A stretch of DNA of 64,000 nt. Source: CAYRFF01 sp964436125 (GTDB lineage: Bacteria; Bacteroidota; Bacteroidia; Chitinophagales; Saprospiraceae). Shown here piece after piece: positions 1 to 8,575 of the stretch. The notes under the pieces were generated by a model, which did not search any database, was not told where the DNA came from, and saw only the letters and a list, made by a program, of their open reading frames with translations. Each line of letters starts with the position of its first letter. Positions within the stretch are counted from its first letter, which is position 1. The stretch is taken from NCBI GenBank assembly GCA_964436125.1, contig CAYTBT010000009.1, positions 1-64,000 on the forward strand, in the 5' to 3' direction. The position numbers and the translations under genes are program-made.

Positions 1-55
1 CAGCACCTCAGCACCTCAGCACCTCAGCACCTCAGCACCTCAGCACCTCAGCACC
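1..55. repeat. 8-bp tandem repeat (CAGCACCT, nearly 7 copies) at window edge
   Basis: The unit CAGCACCT is repeated without error from the first base, and the array may continue beyond the window. Because 8 is not a multiple of 3, gain or loss of a unit would change the reading frame of anything translated through it. In the frame of the downstream lipoprotein the whole array is open and would encode repeats of APQHLSTS. It lies directly before that gene's signal-peptide region, the typical position of a slipped-strand switch. It could also be a contig-end artefact. Confidence 0.9.
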
Positions 56-92
56 ATTATGTAAACTTCTGTTACTTTTATTCCTTGTAGCT

Positions 93-1136
93 ATGATTTT
101 CCTTACAGCTTGTTCCAAGGATAAAGAATTTACTCAAAATAGTTCACTTGAGATAGCCACCACGTTAAGATCGGGGTCCACTCTCGACACGACTTGGCTA
201 CTTAATTTCCAGACATATTTAAAAAACTTACGCGATAATGTATCTACTTCAAGGTCTTATTCTCAGCAGGAGATTGAGTATGGATTAGAAACATTGGTTA
301 ATTTAAGATATTCAAAATTTAAACTTGGGACAAGGACTCTTATGGGAGATAGAGATACTATTACCTTTAATTCAGCTAATGAAAGTCCTTATGACCTCTT
401 TCTCAAAGTGAAAAGCTCAATTGTAGAAGATATAAACAATACGACTATTGCGGCTTATGATTTGGAGCTAGACACGGTTGTTAATGGTACATTGCAATAT
501 ATTGGAAGTACTATTCTTTCAAGTGAAAACAATAGCTCCACTTCAAACCTTGAGCCAGGATTATATTTGGGAGCCAATGAGATACATCCAGATAAACCTA
601 GTGTCATACCCAATTCATGGTGGTACCTGCATTGCGATGAAAAAGGTTATGGGCCTTGTGGATACAGATCTCAATCATGGACCGCTATCTCAGAAATTCA
701 GAGAATGTTTAATACAAAGTTTCCGCCTAATTCAACCGACGTTTATTGCGATGACAACGACCCAAATACAGAAGATAACTTTATTAAGTTTTATGATGTA
801 ACGACATTCAAGTTCGATCCTTCATGGAAAGATTTATATAATTATTTTGCTCCCACAGGCGCAATCCTTCCAAAAGAAGGTTTCATCTCATGTGCATGTT
901 TAGATACTATTGAAGTTAATTCCATCTATGGTGCCTCACAATATTATTTATTACAAGAAATACCAATAGAGCATAAGTTTATATGGATGAATTTTGGTAC
1001 GAGTATAGATGGTCAAGGCGGAACTCCTGAAGGAAATGTTTATCGGATTTCAAGCCCGGTTAAGGTAGGGAAAGTTTACTGTAATTATACAATTGATGCC
1101 AATGTTGAGATGCTTGATGCAGGACTTATTCCATGA
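93..1136 (+). CDS. Predicted lipoprotein of unknown function with an abnormal start
   Basis: The product is not recognised. The first in-frame ATG (93) gives MIFLTACSK, which contains a lipobox (LTAC, Cys at residue 7) but is too short for a signal peptide. The same frame upstream, from position 63, reads KLLLLLFLVA and would complete a classical lipoprotein signal. The nearest ATG (59-61) is one base out of frame (ATG, extra T, AAA CTT CTG) and meets TAA at once. The gene is therefore frameshifted at its start, begins upstream through the tandem repeat, or contains a sequencing error. The mature part is Asp/Asn/Tyr-rich with several cysteines and resembles an exported surface protein. It is followed after 46 bases by a T9SS cargo gene on the same strand. 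Confidence 0.7.
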   Translation: MIFLTACSKDKEFTQNSSLEIATTLRSGSTLDTTWLLNFQTYLKNLRDNVSTSRSYSQQEIEYGLETLVNLRYSKFKLGTRTLMGDRDTITFNSANESPYDLFLKVKSSIVEDINNTTIAAYDLELDTVVNGTLQYIGSTILSSENNSSTSNLEPGLYLGANEIHPDKPSVIPNSWWYLHCDEKGYGPCGYRSQSWTAISEIQRMFNTKFPPNSTDVYCDDNDPNTEDNFIKFYDVTTFKFDPSWKDLYNYFAPTGAILPKEGFISCACLDTIEVNSIYGASQYYLLQEIPIEHKFIWMNFGTSIDGQGGTPEGNVYRISSPVKVGKVYCNYTIDANVEMLDAGLIP

Positions 1137-1182
1137 TGACCCTGTTGAATAATAACATGTAATTAATTTTAAATCCCATATT

Positions 1183-2700
1183 ATGCGATACCTATTCATT
1201 GTCTTTCTCTTAATCTGCCAGAGCTTACATGCACAGATTGACAAGCCGGAAATATTTGGTAGCTTCCCTTTTAGTGATGACTATAGATTCAACTATATTC
1301 TTAAAGTAAAGTGTATCGGAGATTATTATTATTTTATGGTTTCACACATTCATAATGAAGATGTACTAAGTTATGAAACAGCTCAATTTTCCATTATAAA
1401 GACTGACACAAACTTTAATGTCATAGATCGAGTAAAGACATTAAAGGTAGGCAATGATATACAGAATTTTAGTTATTTTATCTATGTTGATAAAGAAGAG
1501 AATTATGTCCTCTTGGCAGGGAACCAATTTAAGGAAGATAAAACGCTGTATAACATCTTTAAATTGAACTTGAGAACCCTCGAAGTCCATAGAACGGATT
1601 CAATTGTACTGACGGCAGATTTATTATATAATGTTTACTTTAAGCAAATAAATGATTCGACGCTGATAGCTTTCGGGCAGACACAGGGGGAGAACGGTTT
1701 AAATCAAAAGTATGTAGCCACAAAGGTTTCCACTTCAGGTAAAGTTTTGCAATTTAAAGAGGTGGAAGACGCCGGACATGGTATGGAAGAAAGGAGTATT
1801 ATTGGATTTGAATACCTTGAAGATCCCGAACTATACTTTGTGAATGTTAACTCCGAAAATTATCTCGTGTACGACAAGGAGCTTAACCTTATTCAGAAGG
1901 TGAACGAAAGATTCTATGCGCCAGAAATAAAACTCATGAATACTAATGTAGATGCTCGTTTTATCAGAGCGGAAAATGGGTATATCCATTGTGTAGGGAG
2001 AATGCCAACATGGGGAAAACAATATGGTATTACCCATCTTCGACTACCGATAATAGGAGATAGTATCGGTGATATAGATCAGATTGATCCTTTGCTTCCC
2101 CCCGGGTCAAATGTGCTATACCCCGAGTATGTATTCCCTGCTGTCGATGCTGAAGGAAATTTACTGGTAGTCCTGGATGATCAATTTTCGTATCCAGGTG
2201 CGTATTGGGTGGATACAACGACACTCTATATCATCAAGACCAATCTGGAAGATTATGGCTATAGGAGTAATGAATGGTTTATTACTTTTAACAATGGCAC
2301 CGAAATGTCAGTATGGGCAGCGGATACGGATGAAAATGGGGATTTTATCATTGCCGGCGGGTATAGGAGCGAGGAAATTATTAAAGAAGTACGCAGGTGG
2401 CGTAACTTTTATTTAAAGGTGCAAGCGGATGGAACAATTACCTCTGTGAAAGGATTTTCCCCCGACAATATCATGGTCGTCTATCCCAATCCTACCTATG
2501 GATCGGTTTCACTTAAGGCGGAAAACTCGGATGTCCATTCATACGCCATTTATGACATTCAAGGACGGTTATTAAAACGGGCTGAAATCAACAATAGTAG
2601 GAATATCGATATGTACGCAGTGGACGCAGGCACCTATTTCCTCGTTATTAGAGATAGGAACGGAAAAATTATCGGTAAGTCCAAAATTGTGAAATATTGA
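1183..2700 (+). CDS. Secreted protein with T9SS type A C-terminal sorting domain
   Basis: The protein has 505 residues, with an N-terminal signal peptide (MRYLFIVFLLICQSLHAQ). The central part has repeated beta-rich segments of the kind seen in beta-propeller-like surface proteins, but no named domain is recognised. The last ~75 residues are a type IX secretion sorting domain: VYPNPTYGSVSL, then YDIQGRLLKR, then AGTYFLVIRD and a terminal basic KSKIVKY. Such domains direct proteins through the outer membrane in Bacteroidota and are removed or anchored at the surface. It probably follows the lipoprotein gene in one transcript. A weak hairpin lies just downstream. Confidence 0.85.
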   Translation: MRYLFIVFLLICQSLHAQIDKPEIFGSFPFSDDYRFNYILKVKCIGDYYYFMVSHIHNEDVLSYETAQFSIIKTDTNFNVIDRVKTLKVGNDIQNFSYFIYVDKEENYVLLAGNQFKEDKTLYNIFKLNLRTLEVHRTDSIVLTADLLYNVYFKQINDSTLIAFGQTQGENGLNQKYVATKVSTSGKVLQFKEVEDAGHGMEERSIIGFEYLEDPELYFVNVNSENYLVYDKELNLIQKVNERFYAPEIKLMNTNVDARFIRAENGYIHCVGRMPTWGKQYGITHLRLPIIGDSIGDIDQIDPLLPPGSNVLYPEYVFPAVDAEGNLLVVLDDQFSYPGAYWVDTTTLYIIKTNLEDYGYRSNEWFITFNNGTEMSVWAADTDENGDFIIAGGYRSEEIIKEVRRWRNFYLKVQADGTITSVKGFSPDNIMVVYPNPTYGSVSLKAENSDVHSYAIYDIQGRLLKRAEINNSRNIDMYAVDAGTYFLVIRDRNGKIIGKSKIVKY

Positions 2701-2723
2701 GCAATTTTGATTGCTTATTTTAT

Positions 2724-2752
2724 CCATAGGGTTAGTATTATTTAGCCTATGG
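2724..2752 (+). terminator. Possible hairpin terminator after T9SS cargo gene
   Basis: CCATAGG (2724-2730) and CCTATGG (2746-2752) form a perfect 7-bp stem with a 15-base AT-rich loop, 24 bases after the stop codon. There is no T-run after it, so it is a weak candidate. Confidence 0.35.
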
Positions 2753-2783
2753 CCTTGTAAGATCCATAACATACAATACAGCA

Positions 2784-2922
2784 GAGGCGCACTCGGATGA
2801 AATATGACTGAGAGTAGTTCTGGTTTGTCCTCATCAATGATACATCTAGTATCAATGGTTTCATATAAGCGGAGCTTATATGAAAATCATTCGGTCATCT
2901 TCAATCTCTACGTGTGCGCCTC
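2784..2922. repeat. Imperfect inverted-repeat element with central hairpin, between T9SS cargo gene and sucD
   Basis: GAGGCGCAC (2784-2792) is exactly inverted at GTGCGCCTC (2914-2922), and complementarity continues imperfectly inward. Inside lies a perfect 11-bp hairpin: TTCATATAAGC (2860-2870), loop GGA, GCTTATATGAA (2874-2884). The segment CGGTCATCTTCAAT (2892-2905) recurs upstream of atpD at 39738-39751. The element occupies most of the 351-base gap 2701-3051, which has no gene. It looks like a small dispersed intergenic repeat or structured RNA; no known family is recognised. Confidence 0.6.
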
Positions 2923-2930
2923 CGGCCTAA

Positions 2931-2946
2931 TGCATGATTTGGGTAA
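2931..2946 (+). repeat. Copy of dispersed intergenic word TGCATGATTTGGGTAA
   Basis: This 16-base word sits just outside the inverted repeat in front of sucD. Close copies occur only in other intergenic gaps: 35056-35072, 35080-35098, and at both ends of the palindrome 49992-50172. Confidence 0.7.
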
Positions 2947-3051
2947 TAGTTAAATAAAATTCTTCTACTTTTTAATTCCATAGAAAACTACGATTTTAAG
3001 AGCTTTTGTGTAAATTGCAGCCTTATTAAAGCAAAGCAAAAAAGTTTAGAT

Positions 3052-3924
3052 ATGTCAGTACTGGTAGATAAGAATTCACGTGTTATAGTACAAGGTATTA
3101 CAGGGAAAGAAGGATCATTTCATGCAGAGCAGATGATTGAGTATGGCACCAATGTCGTCGGTGGCGTTACACCGGGAAAAGGTGGACAGACTCATCTGGG
3201 AGTTCCTGTATTTAACACCGTAGATGATGCGGTGAAAGAAGCAGGAGCCAATGTCTCAATCATCTTTGTTCCTCCTGCTTTTGCTGCGGATGCAATTAAA
3301 GAATCCGCACATGCAGGAATTGATGTGATAATCTGTATTACTGAGGGAATCCCGGTGCAGGACATGGTAAAGGTCAAAGCATATATAGGTGATTTTGATT
3401 GTACCTTAATAGGCCCCAATTGCCCGGGAGTAATTACTCCTGGTGAAGCCAAAGTAGGAATCATGCCCGGTTTTATCCACAAGAAAGGAAGAATCGGTAT
3501 TATCTCACGTTCCGGCACACTTACTTATGAAGCAGTTGATCAAGTAACTAAAGCCGGTATGGGACAGAGTACCTGCATCGGTATCGGTGGTGATCCGATT
3601 CCCGGCACTACGACCAAAGATGCCGTGAAACTCCTTATGGAAGACGACGAGACCGATGGGATTATCATGATCGGTGAAATCGGTGGTGAAATGGAAGCTG
3701 ATGCTGCTAGATACGTCAGAGATCATGGAACAAAGCCCGTTGTCGGATTTATTGCAGGTCAGACTGCTCCTAAAGGCCGTACTATGGGGCATGCGGGTGC
3801 CATTGTAGGAGGAGAAAATGATACTGCTGCTGCCAAGATGAAAATTATGGCTGAATGTGGTATTCATGTCGTTGAATCACCAGCGCATATCGGTCAGAAA
3901 ATGAAAGAGGTACTCAATAAATAG
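3052..3924 (+). CDS. sucD: Succinyl-CoA ligase (ADP/GDP-forming), alpha subunit
   Basis: This subunit converts succinyl-CoA and NDP/Pi to succinate and NTP in the TCA cycle, as a complex with SucC. The length (290 aa) is normal for the family. The N-terminal CoA-binding Rossmann domain has the VQGITGKEG motif (residues 13-21), and the phosphohistidine loop GRTMGHAGAIVGG contains the catalytic His247. GPNCPG (121-126) is also conserved. No sucC gene is adjacent, so the beta subunit is encoded elsewhere, as is common in Bacteroidota. The gene stands alone, with a structured 351-base leader region upstream. Its identity is clear from the sequence. Confidence 0.97.
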   Translation: MSVLVDKNSRVIVQGITGKEGSFHAEQMIEYGTNVVGGVTPGKGGQTHLGVPVFNTVDDAVKEAGANVSIIFVPPAFAADAIKESAHAGIDVIICITEGIPVQDMVKVKAYIGDFDCTLIGPNCPGVITPGEAKVGIMPGFIHKKGRIGIISRSGTLTYEAVDQVTKAGMGQSTCIGIGGDPIPGTTTKDAVKLLMEDDETDGIIMIGEIGGEMEADAARYVRDHGTKPVVGFIAGQTAPKGRTMGHAGAIVGGENDTAAAKMKIMAECGIHVVESPAHIGQKMKEVLNK

Positions 3925-4144
3925 GTACGAGCTCCTCTCCCTTTTAAGTCCATCGCTGTAAATAACATGAAAACAGAGGGCAGGGAATAAATTGTCCTCT
4001 GATAAGGTATTGCCAGCAGAGCTTATTTCTGCCCATATTATAGGAATTATAGATAATGAGTAGATGGAGCTATTTTATATTCATTCTTCACTTGTGCCAG
4101 GTTACGCATAAATTTTGATTGAAATCAACTACCTATCCGTAGGT

Positions 4145-4924
4145 TTACCAGCGTTTCCCAAAGTTGAAGGAGATATAAGCATTGATGAAGATAGGAGAGT
4201 TCTGTGTGTTTATCATAATAGGCATTACACGAGGGAAAAGATCGACCATAATGCCGGCTTCAATTGACTTGGCAAATTGTTCATAAGCACCAATATCAAA
4301 GAGTACACCTATACCACCGGAGAGCCCGGGGACTATTTTTGCCTCGCTGAAACCCTTGAAAAAGCCTGCTGCACCACTTACTTTGTTCAAGTCCAGGAAC
4401 TCTTCCTTTGTTTCTTCACCATATTTGATTTCCCGGAAAGTCGTATGGAAAGGAGAGTCATAGTTTGCTATCTTGACATAGTATGGCTTTAAAATGCCTG
4501 CTGTTATCCCGAATGAATATGTGTAACCGACAGCTATTCCGTCGCGCTTAGCTTTTTCTGAGAGATATTTCCTCTCTTTAAATAATGCCCGCGCTACGAG
4601 AAGGTTATTGATTTTACCATAAACAAGCGATCTGCCTAAGAAACTGTTCCCCACACTACGGATACTCTGTCGATATTCCTTGCTGTGCTTCAGATGCCCA
4701 AGTTCAAATGTATAAAAAGTAGTCTCATTATACTTTTCAATCTTCCCAAAGTCATAACCTACTGCAAATCCACGGGTGTGGAACTTAAAGTGTATCGTCT
4801 GCTCTTTATTGTACACAACACCTACAGCCATAGTGCGCGATGGCTTCTTAGGCTGGAAAGTAACTTGCCCTACGAGAGGACTGCTACTGATTAAAGTGAC
4901 AATAAATAGATAAAACCACTTCAT
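4145..4924 (-). CDS. Conserved exported protein, probable outer-membrane beta-barrel
   Basis: The protein has 259 residues with a signal peptide (MKWFYLFIVTLISSSPLVGQ). The rest alternates polar and hydrophobic residues in short strands rich in Gly, Tyr and Phe and ends in FNFGKRW, near the C-terminal aromatic pattern of outer-membrane barrels. No catalytic motif is seen. The family appears to be a Bacteroidota-specific outer-membrane protein without assigned function. The gene is transcribed divergently from the deacetylase gene, with 100 bases between the two starts. A small hairpin (ACCTA/TAGGT, 4131-4144) lies directly after its stop codon. Confidence 0.7.
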   Translation of the reverse strand: MKWFYLFIVTLISSSPLVGQVTFQPKKPSRTMAVGVVYNKEQTIHFKFHTRGFAVGYDFGKIEKYNETTFYTFELGHLKHSKEYRQSIRSVGNSFLGRSLVYGKINNLLVARALFKERKYLSEKAKRDGIAVGYTYSFGITAGILKPYYVKIANYDSPFHTTFREIKYGEETKEEFLDLNKVSGAAGFFKGFSEAKIVPGLSGGIGVLFDIGAYEQFAKSIEAGIMVDLFPRVMPIMINTQNSPIFINAYISFNFGKRW

Positions 4925-5024
4925 GGGATGACTGCTTTCATTAATACTATAAGAATAATTCTATTTATTATGTTCTTTTCAATTGAAAGAAGTAATATTG
5001 TTAAAAGTACATAAATTATTTTAA

Positions 5025-6323
5025 ATGTCACATTCCGGAGGACTTATCGGCATATATTCACCTTATCTGAAGAAAGATAAGCTGCGTTTACGCCTGCGAT
5101 ATGTCCTCGATTTTATCCGATCTCATGGGCTTGAACAGGAATTTATCTTTGTCGATGATAGGAATGTCGAGGCAGTTGATCTACTGATCAGTTATGATAA
5201 GGGAAATAATATCAATGCAGCTATTCATATTCCCTATACCGGTAATATTGAGAAACAAGTACATGAATTCCCATACACAGAAATAAGGGAAAATGCAAGA
5301 CTGTTTCCGGTAGAATCGGGAGGATTTGACTTGTTTGCTGCGATTTTTCACACTATACTACGCACAGAAGAATACAGTTCCGATAAACTCGATAAGCATG
5401 GAAGATTTCAGCATAAAGAAAGCTGGCAATACAGAGCGCGATGCATTCAACTGCCGATTGTCGATATCTGGATAAAAGGCTTCTTCGATAAGCTAAGTCG
5501 TCGTATAGAAATAAAGCCGGTAATTAATCGGAGTATTCAAGTAACTTGTGATATAGATCATGCATGGAAATATCGGCATCTGAGGCCTATCGGATATTTA
5601 AAAAAGCTGATTAAGGCTATTGTTACAACAGACTATCAAGCTTTACCGCATTTGATGCACAGGTCTTCAGCAGATGATCCTTATGCTACGTATGACAAGA
5701 TGTTGCGCATCTTTCAGAAGTATTCTCTTCAAGCTATTTTCTTTCTCCTATTATCGGGAAGAACGCGTATGGATACTCAACAGAAGATAGAGGGGAACAG
5801 TGCTTATAAGGCATTAATTGATGAGCTTGCTGAATTTGCTTCTCTGGGCATACATCCATCGTATAGAAGCTTCCGCAAACGAGAGGTGATAACAGAGGAA
5901 ATGAAGCTCTATAAAGATGTGGTAGGTGCACTGCCACAATTGAGCCGACAACATTATTTGCGCATTTCATATCCGGAGACGGTAAAGATTCTAAATGCAT
6001 GTGGCATAAAACACGACTATACTATGGCTTATGCAGATATGGAGGGCTGGAGAAATGGCACTTCTTATCCTTATCCATGGTATGACATAGATGACGATGT
6101 GCAACTTGATATTGTGATACATCCATTGCAATTTATGGATGTTACGATGACGACTTATCGATCTATGTCACCTGAAGCAGCGAGGGAAATAATCAGACAT
6201 TTGCGGAAGCAAATATTAATATATGGTGGTGAACTGGGACTGTTATGGCATAACAGTTTCTTTGATGGGAAGTCGGAACTGTGGTGGGAGATATTTGACG
6301 AAAGTCTGCGTCCCTTAAAATAA
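5025..6323 (+). CDS. Polysaccharide deacetylase family protein (NodB-like fold)
   Basis: The protein has 432 residues and no signal peptide. Residues ~165-420 resemble bacterial NodB-fold deacetylases: an aspartate-containing first motif (TCDIDHAW), a histidine motif (GIHPSYRSF), and a C-terminal histidine strand (GLLWHNSFFDG). The N-terminal ~150 residues match the extra domain commonly found with this family in Bacteroidota. Such proteins remove acetyl groups from cell-wall or capsule sugars, or act in polysaccharide synthesis. The substrate cannot be read from the sequence. It is followed by a short hairpin and then upp, so it may be a single-gene transcript. Confidence 0.75.
   Translation: MSHSGGLIGIYSPYLKKDKLRLRLRYVLDFIRSHGLEQEFIFVDDRNVEAVDLLISYDKGNNINAAIHIPYTGNIEKQVHEFPYTEIRENARLFPVESGGFDLFAAIFHTILRTEEYSSDKLDKHGRFQHKESWQYRARCIQLPIVDIWIKGFFDKLSRRIEIKPVINRSIQVTCDIDHAWKYRHLRPIGYLKKLIKAIVTTDYQALPHLMHRSSADDPYATYDKMLRIFQKYSLQAIFFLLLSGRTRMDTQQKIEGNSAYKALIDELAEFASLGIHPSYRSFRKREVITEEMKLYKDVVGALPQLSRQHYLRISYPETVKILNACGIKHDYTMAYADMEGWRNGTSYPYPWYDIDDDVQLDIVIHPLQFMDVTMTTYRSMSPEAAREIIRHLRKQILIYGGELGLLWHNSFFDGKSELWWEIFDESLRPLK
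6199..6210 (-). repeat. Dispersed motif GCTTNCGCAAAT, copy 1 (inside deacetylase gene)
   Basis: On the minus strand it reads GCTTCCGCAAATGTC. In the deacetylase gene it encodes HLRKQ, a frame different from most other copies. Confidence 0.8.
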
Positions 6324-6329
6324 TGAAAA

Positions 6330-6344
6330 AAGGAGATGCTCCTT
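6330..6344 (+). terminator. Short hairpin after deacetylase gene
   Basis: AAGGAG (6330-6335), loop ATG, CTCCTT (6339-6344) form a perfect 6-bp stem seven bases after the stop codon, followed by GATATTT. Being short and lacking a clean T-run, it is only a possible terminator. Confidence 0.35.
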
Positions 6345-6392
6345 GATATTTCACGGAAAAATTGTACATTCATTGCATAAAAGAAGAAGCTT

Positions 6393-7043
6393 ATGGTACA
6401 CAACTTCAGTACAGAGAAATCGATTATTCAGAATTACATCCGTGAATTACGTGATGTGGATATTCAGGGTGACAGGATGAAGTTCCGGAAGAATCTTGAA
6501 CGCCTCAGTCAATGCTTTGCCTATGAAATCAGTAAAACGATGGAATATGAGCTTGTGGAAGTTGATACTCCACTGGGAATTGCGGAAGCTTATAAACCTA
6601 CGGAGCGGATTGTGATATGTCCGATTCTACGGGCCGGAATAGGGATGCATACGGGATTTCTTGAAATGGTGGAATATGCGGAAAGTGCCTTTGTTTCTTC
6701 TTATAGAAGGCATCATAATGATGGATCATTTGAGGTAAGTCTGGAATATGTTACTTGCCCGCCACTCGACGATAGCATATTGATTGTCCTCGATCCGATG
6801 CTAGCGACCGGTTCATCGTTTAAATCTGCCTTGAATACTTTACTGGAATATGGAAAACCCAAGAAAATTCATTGCGTCACCGCGATTGCGGCACAAGACG
6901 GCGTGGATTATATCCGTCGGCTTTTCCCCGATGCCGATTTATGGACTGGAGCGATTGATGCAGAACTTACGGCCAAGGCATATATAGTTCCGGGATTGGG
7001 TGATGCAGGTGACCTTGCATTTGGGAATAAGATGCAGGAATAA
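6393..7043 (+). CDS. upp: Uracil phosphoribosyltransferase
   Basis: The enzyme makes UMP from uracil and PRPP in pyrimidine salvage. The protein has 216 residues, near the usual length. The PRPP-binding loop is IVLDPMLATGSS (131-142). The uracil-binding C-terminal region contains GLGDAGDLAFG, corresponding to the conserved PGLGDAGDR-type motif. ICPILRAGIGM (75-85) is also typical. The gene lies 23 bases before the symporter gene on the same strand, so it may be co-transcribed with the symporter and murQ. Confidence 0.95.
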   Translation: MVHNFSTEKSIIQNYIRELRDVDIQGDRMKFRKNLERLSQCFAYEISKTMEYELVEVDTPLGIAEAYKPTERIVICPILRAGIGMHTGFLEMVEYAESAFVSSYRRHHNDGSFEVSLEYVTCPPLDDSILIVLDPMLATGSSFKSALNTLLEYGKPKKIHCVTAIAAQDGVDYIRRLFPDADLWTGAIDAELTAKAYIVPGLGDAGDLAFGNKMQE

Positions 7044-7066
7044 GAAGGAGCGATTAAGAAATATTT

Positions 7067-8575
7067 ATGATAGAGACACTTACTCCACAGGTAATACTCG
7101 TATGTGTTATTGCATACTTTGCCATATTGATAGCCATTTCCTGGCTTACGAGTCGAAATGCAGGAAATGAAGAATTTTTTATCGCAGGCAGGCAGTCGCC
7201 ATGGTATCTTGTAGCATTTGGGATGATAGGTGCGAGTCTATCCGGCGTGACTTTTATATCGATTCCTGGCGTCGTGGGCCAAGAAGGATTAAACCAGGAT
7301 TTTTCTTATATGCAGATGGTTCTGGGATATCTGCTAGGCTATATTTTTATAGCCCATGTGCTTATGCCACTTTATTATCGGATGAACCTCACATCGATCT
7401 ATACCTATCTGGAAAAAAGACTGGGAGTTGAAGCGCATAAGACCGGTTCTGTATTTTTCTTGTTGTCTCGTATTATAGGGTCGGCTTTCAGAATGTACCT
7501 CGTAGCTATGGTACTTCAGGCTTTTATTATGGATGCTTGGGGGATTCCTTTTTATGTGACCGTGGCAATAACAATCCTATTGATATGGATTTATACTTTC
7601 AGGGGGGGGATTAAGACAATTGTTTATACGGATACCTTACAGACAATTTTTATGCTGGGAGCCGTCTTTTTTACGATTTTGGCTATCGGTGATACGCTCG
7701 GTATGGGCTTTATGGACATTGTACATAGTATAGCAAGTAGTGAACACAGTAAGATATTTTTCTTTGATGAAGGCTGGAGCGATCCCAATAATTTCTTTAA
7801 ACAATTTATCAGCGGTGCGCTCATCACGATTGTTATGACGGGGCTCGATCAGGATATGATGCAGAAGAATCTGTCTTGTCGCAACATTAAGGAGGCACAA
7901 TACAATATGTACAGCTTTAGCTTTATCCTCATTTTTGCCAATCTGCTTTTCCTTTCACTCGGTGTGCTTCTTTATCAATATGCAGATGCAATTCAGTTGC
8001 CTATTCCTGCTCGCACGGATGAATTATTTCCGATGATTGCATTGCAAGAATTATCCCCTTACGTAGGGATATTATTTATATTGGGGCTTATTGCAGCTGC
8101 CTATTCAAGTGCTGACAGTGCACTTACTGCATTGACGACATCATTCTGTGTTGATATTCTTGATATTGAGAAGAAGGATATTTCACGCAAGCGTGCGAGA
8201 AGTATCCGGAAGATGTCACATGTGTTTATGTCTATTGTCTTATTTGTCGTAATTATTGTTTTTAATGCATGGAATGATGATGCGGTGATTACGGTATTGT
8301 TTAAGGCTGCGACATATACTTATGGGCCATTGATGGGCTTGTTTTTCTTCGGTATTCTTACGCGATATCGAGTCAGAGGAGTATGGGTTCCGGTCGTCTG
8401 TATTCTCGCTCCACTTATCTCCTTTATCGTTGATTATTATTCTGCATATTGGTTTAATGGGCTTCAATTGGGATATATGACACTTGCATTAAATGGATTG
8501 CTGACTTTCATCGGACTATTCTTGATAAAAACATATACGTATGAAAAAAATAACGGAGAAGAGCTCTCACTATGA
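7067..8575 (+). CDS. Sodium:solute symporter (SSS family)
   Basis: This is an inner-membrane Na+-coupled importer of 502 residues, with about 13 hydrophobic helices. The family signature is visible in the later helix pair as AAYSSADSALTALTTSF, which contains the Na+-site serines, and in GASLSGVTFISIPG near the N-terminus. Its last 35 bases overlap the start of murQ in another frame, so the two are translationally linked. That link suggests import of a sugar or amino sugar, possibly one related to N-acetylmuramic acid. The substrate is inference; SSS members also carry sialic acid, glucose, proline or pantothenate. Confidence 0.9.
   Translation: MIETLTPQVILVCVIAYFAILIAISWLTSRNAGNEEFFIAGRQSPWYLVAFGMIGASLSGVTFISIPGVVGQEGLNQDFSYMQMVLGYLLGYIFIAHVLMPLYYRMNLTSIYTYLEKRLGVEAHKTGSVFFLLSRIIGSAFRMYLVAMVLQAFIMDAWGIPFYVTVAITILLIWIYTFRGGIKTIVYTDTLQTIFMLGAVFFTILAIGDTLGMGFMDIVHSIASSEHSKIFFFDEGWSDPNNFFKQFISGALITIVMTGLDQDMMQKNLSCRNIKEAQYNMYSFSFILIFANLLFLSLGVLLYQYADAIQLPIPARTDELFPMIALQELSPYVGILFILGLIAAAYSSADSALTALTTSFCVDILDIEKKDISRKRARSIRKMSHVFMSIVLFVVIIVFNAWNDDAVITVLFKAATYTYGPLMGLFFFGILTRYRVRGVWVPVVCILAPLISFIVDYYSAYWFNGLQLGYMTLALNGLLTFIGLFLIKTYTYEKNNGEELSL

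Noticed and set aside
1..55. Possible CRISPR-like array
   Set aside because: The units are 8 bp and contiguous without spacers; it is a simple tandem repeat.
3974..4001. CAGAGG/CCTCTG hairpin as sucD terminator
   Set aside because: The stem is only 6 bp with a 16-base loop and no T-run; it is too weak to list as a feature.
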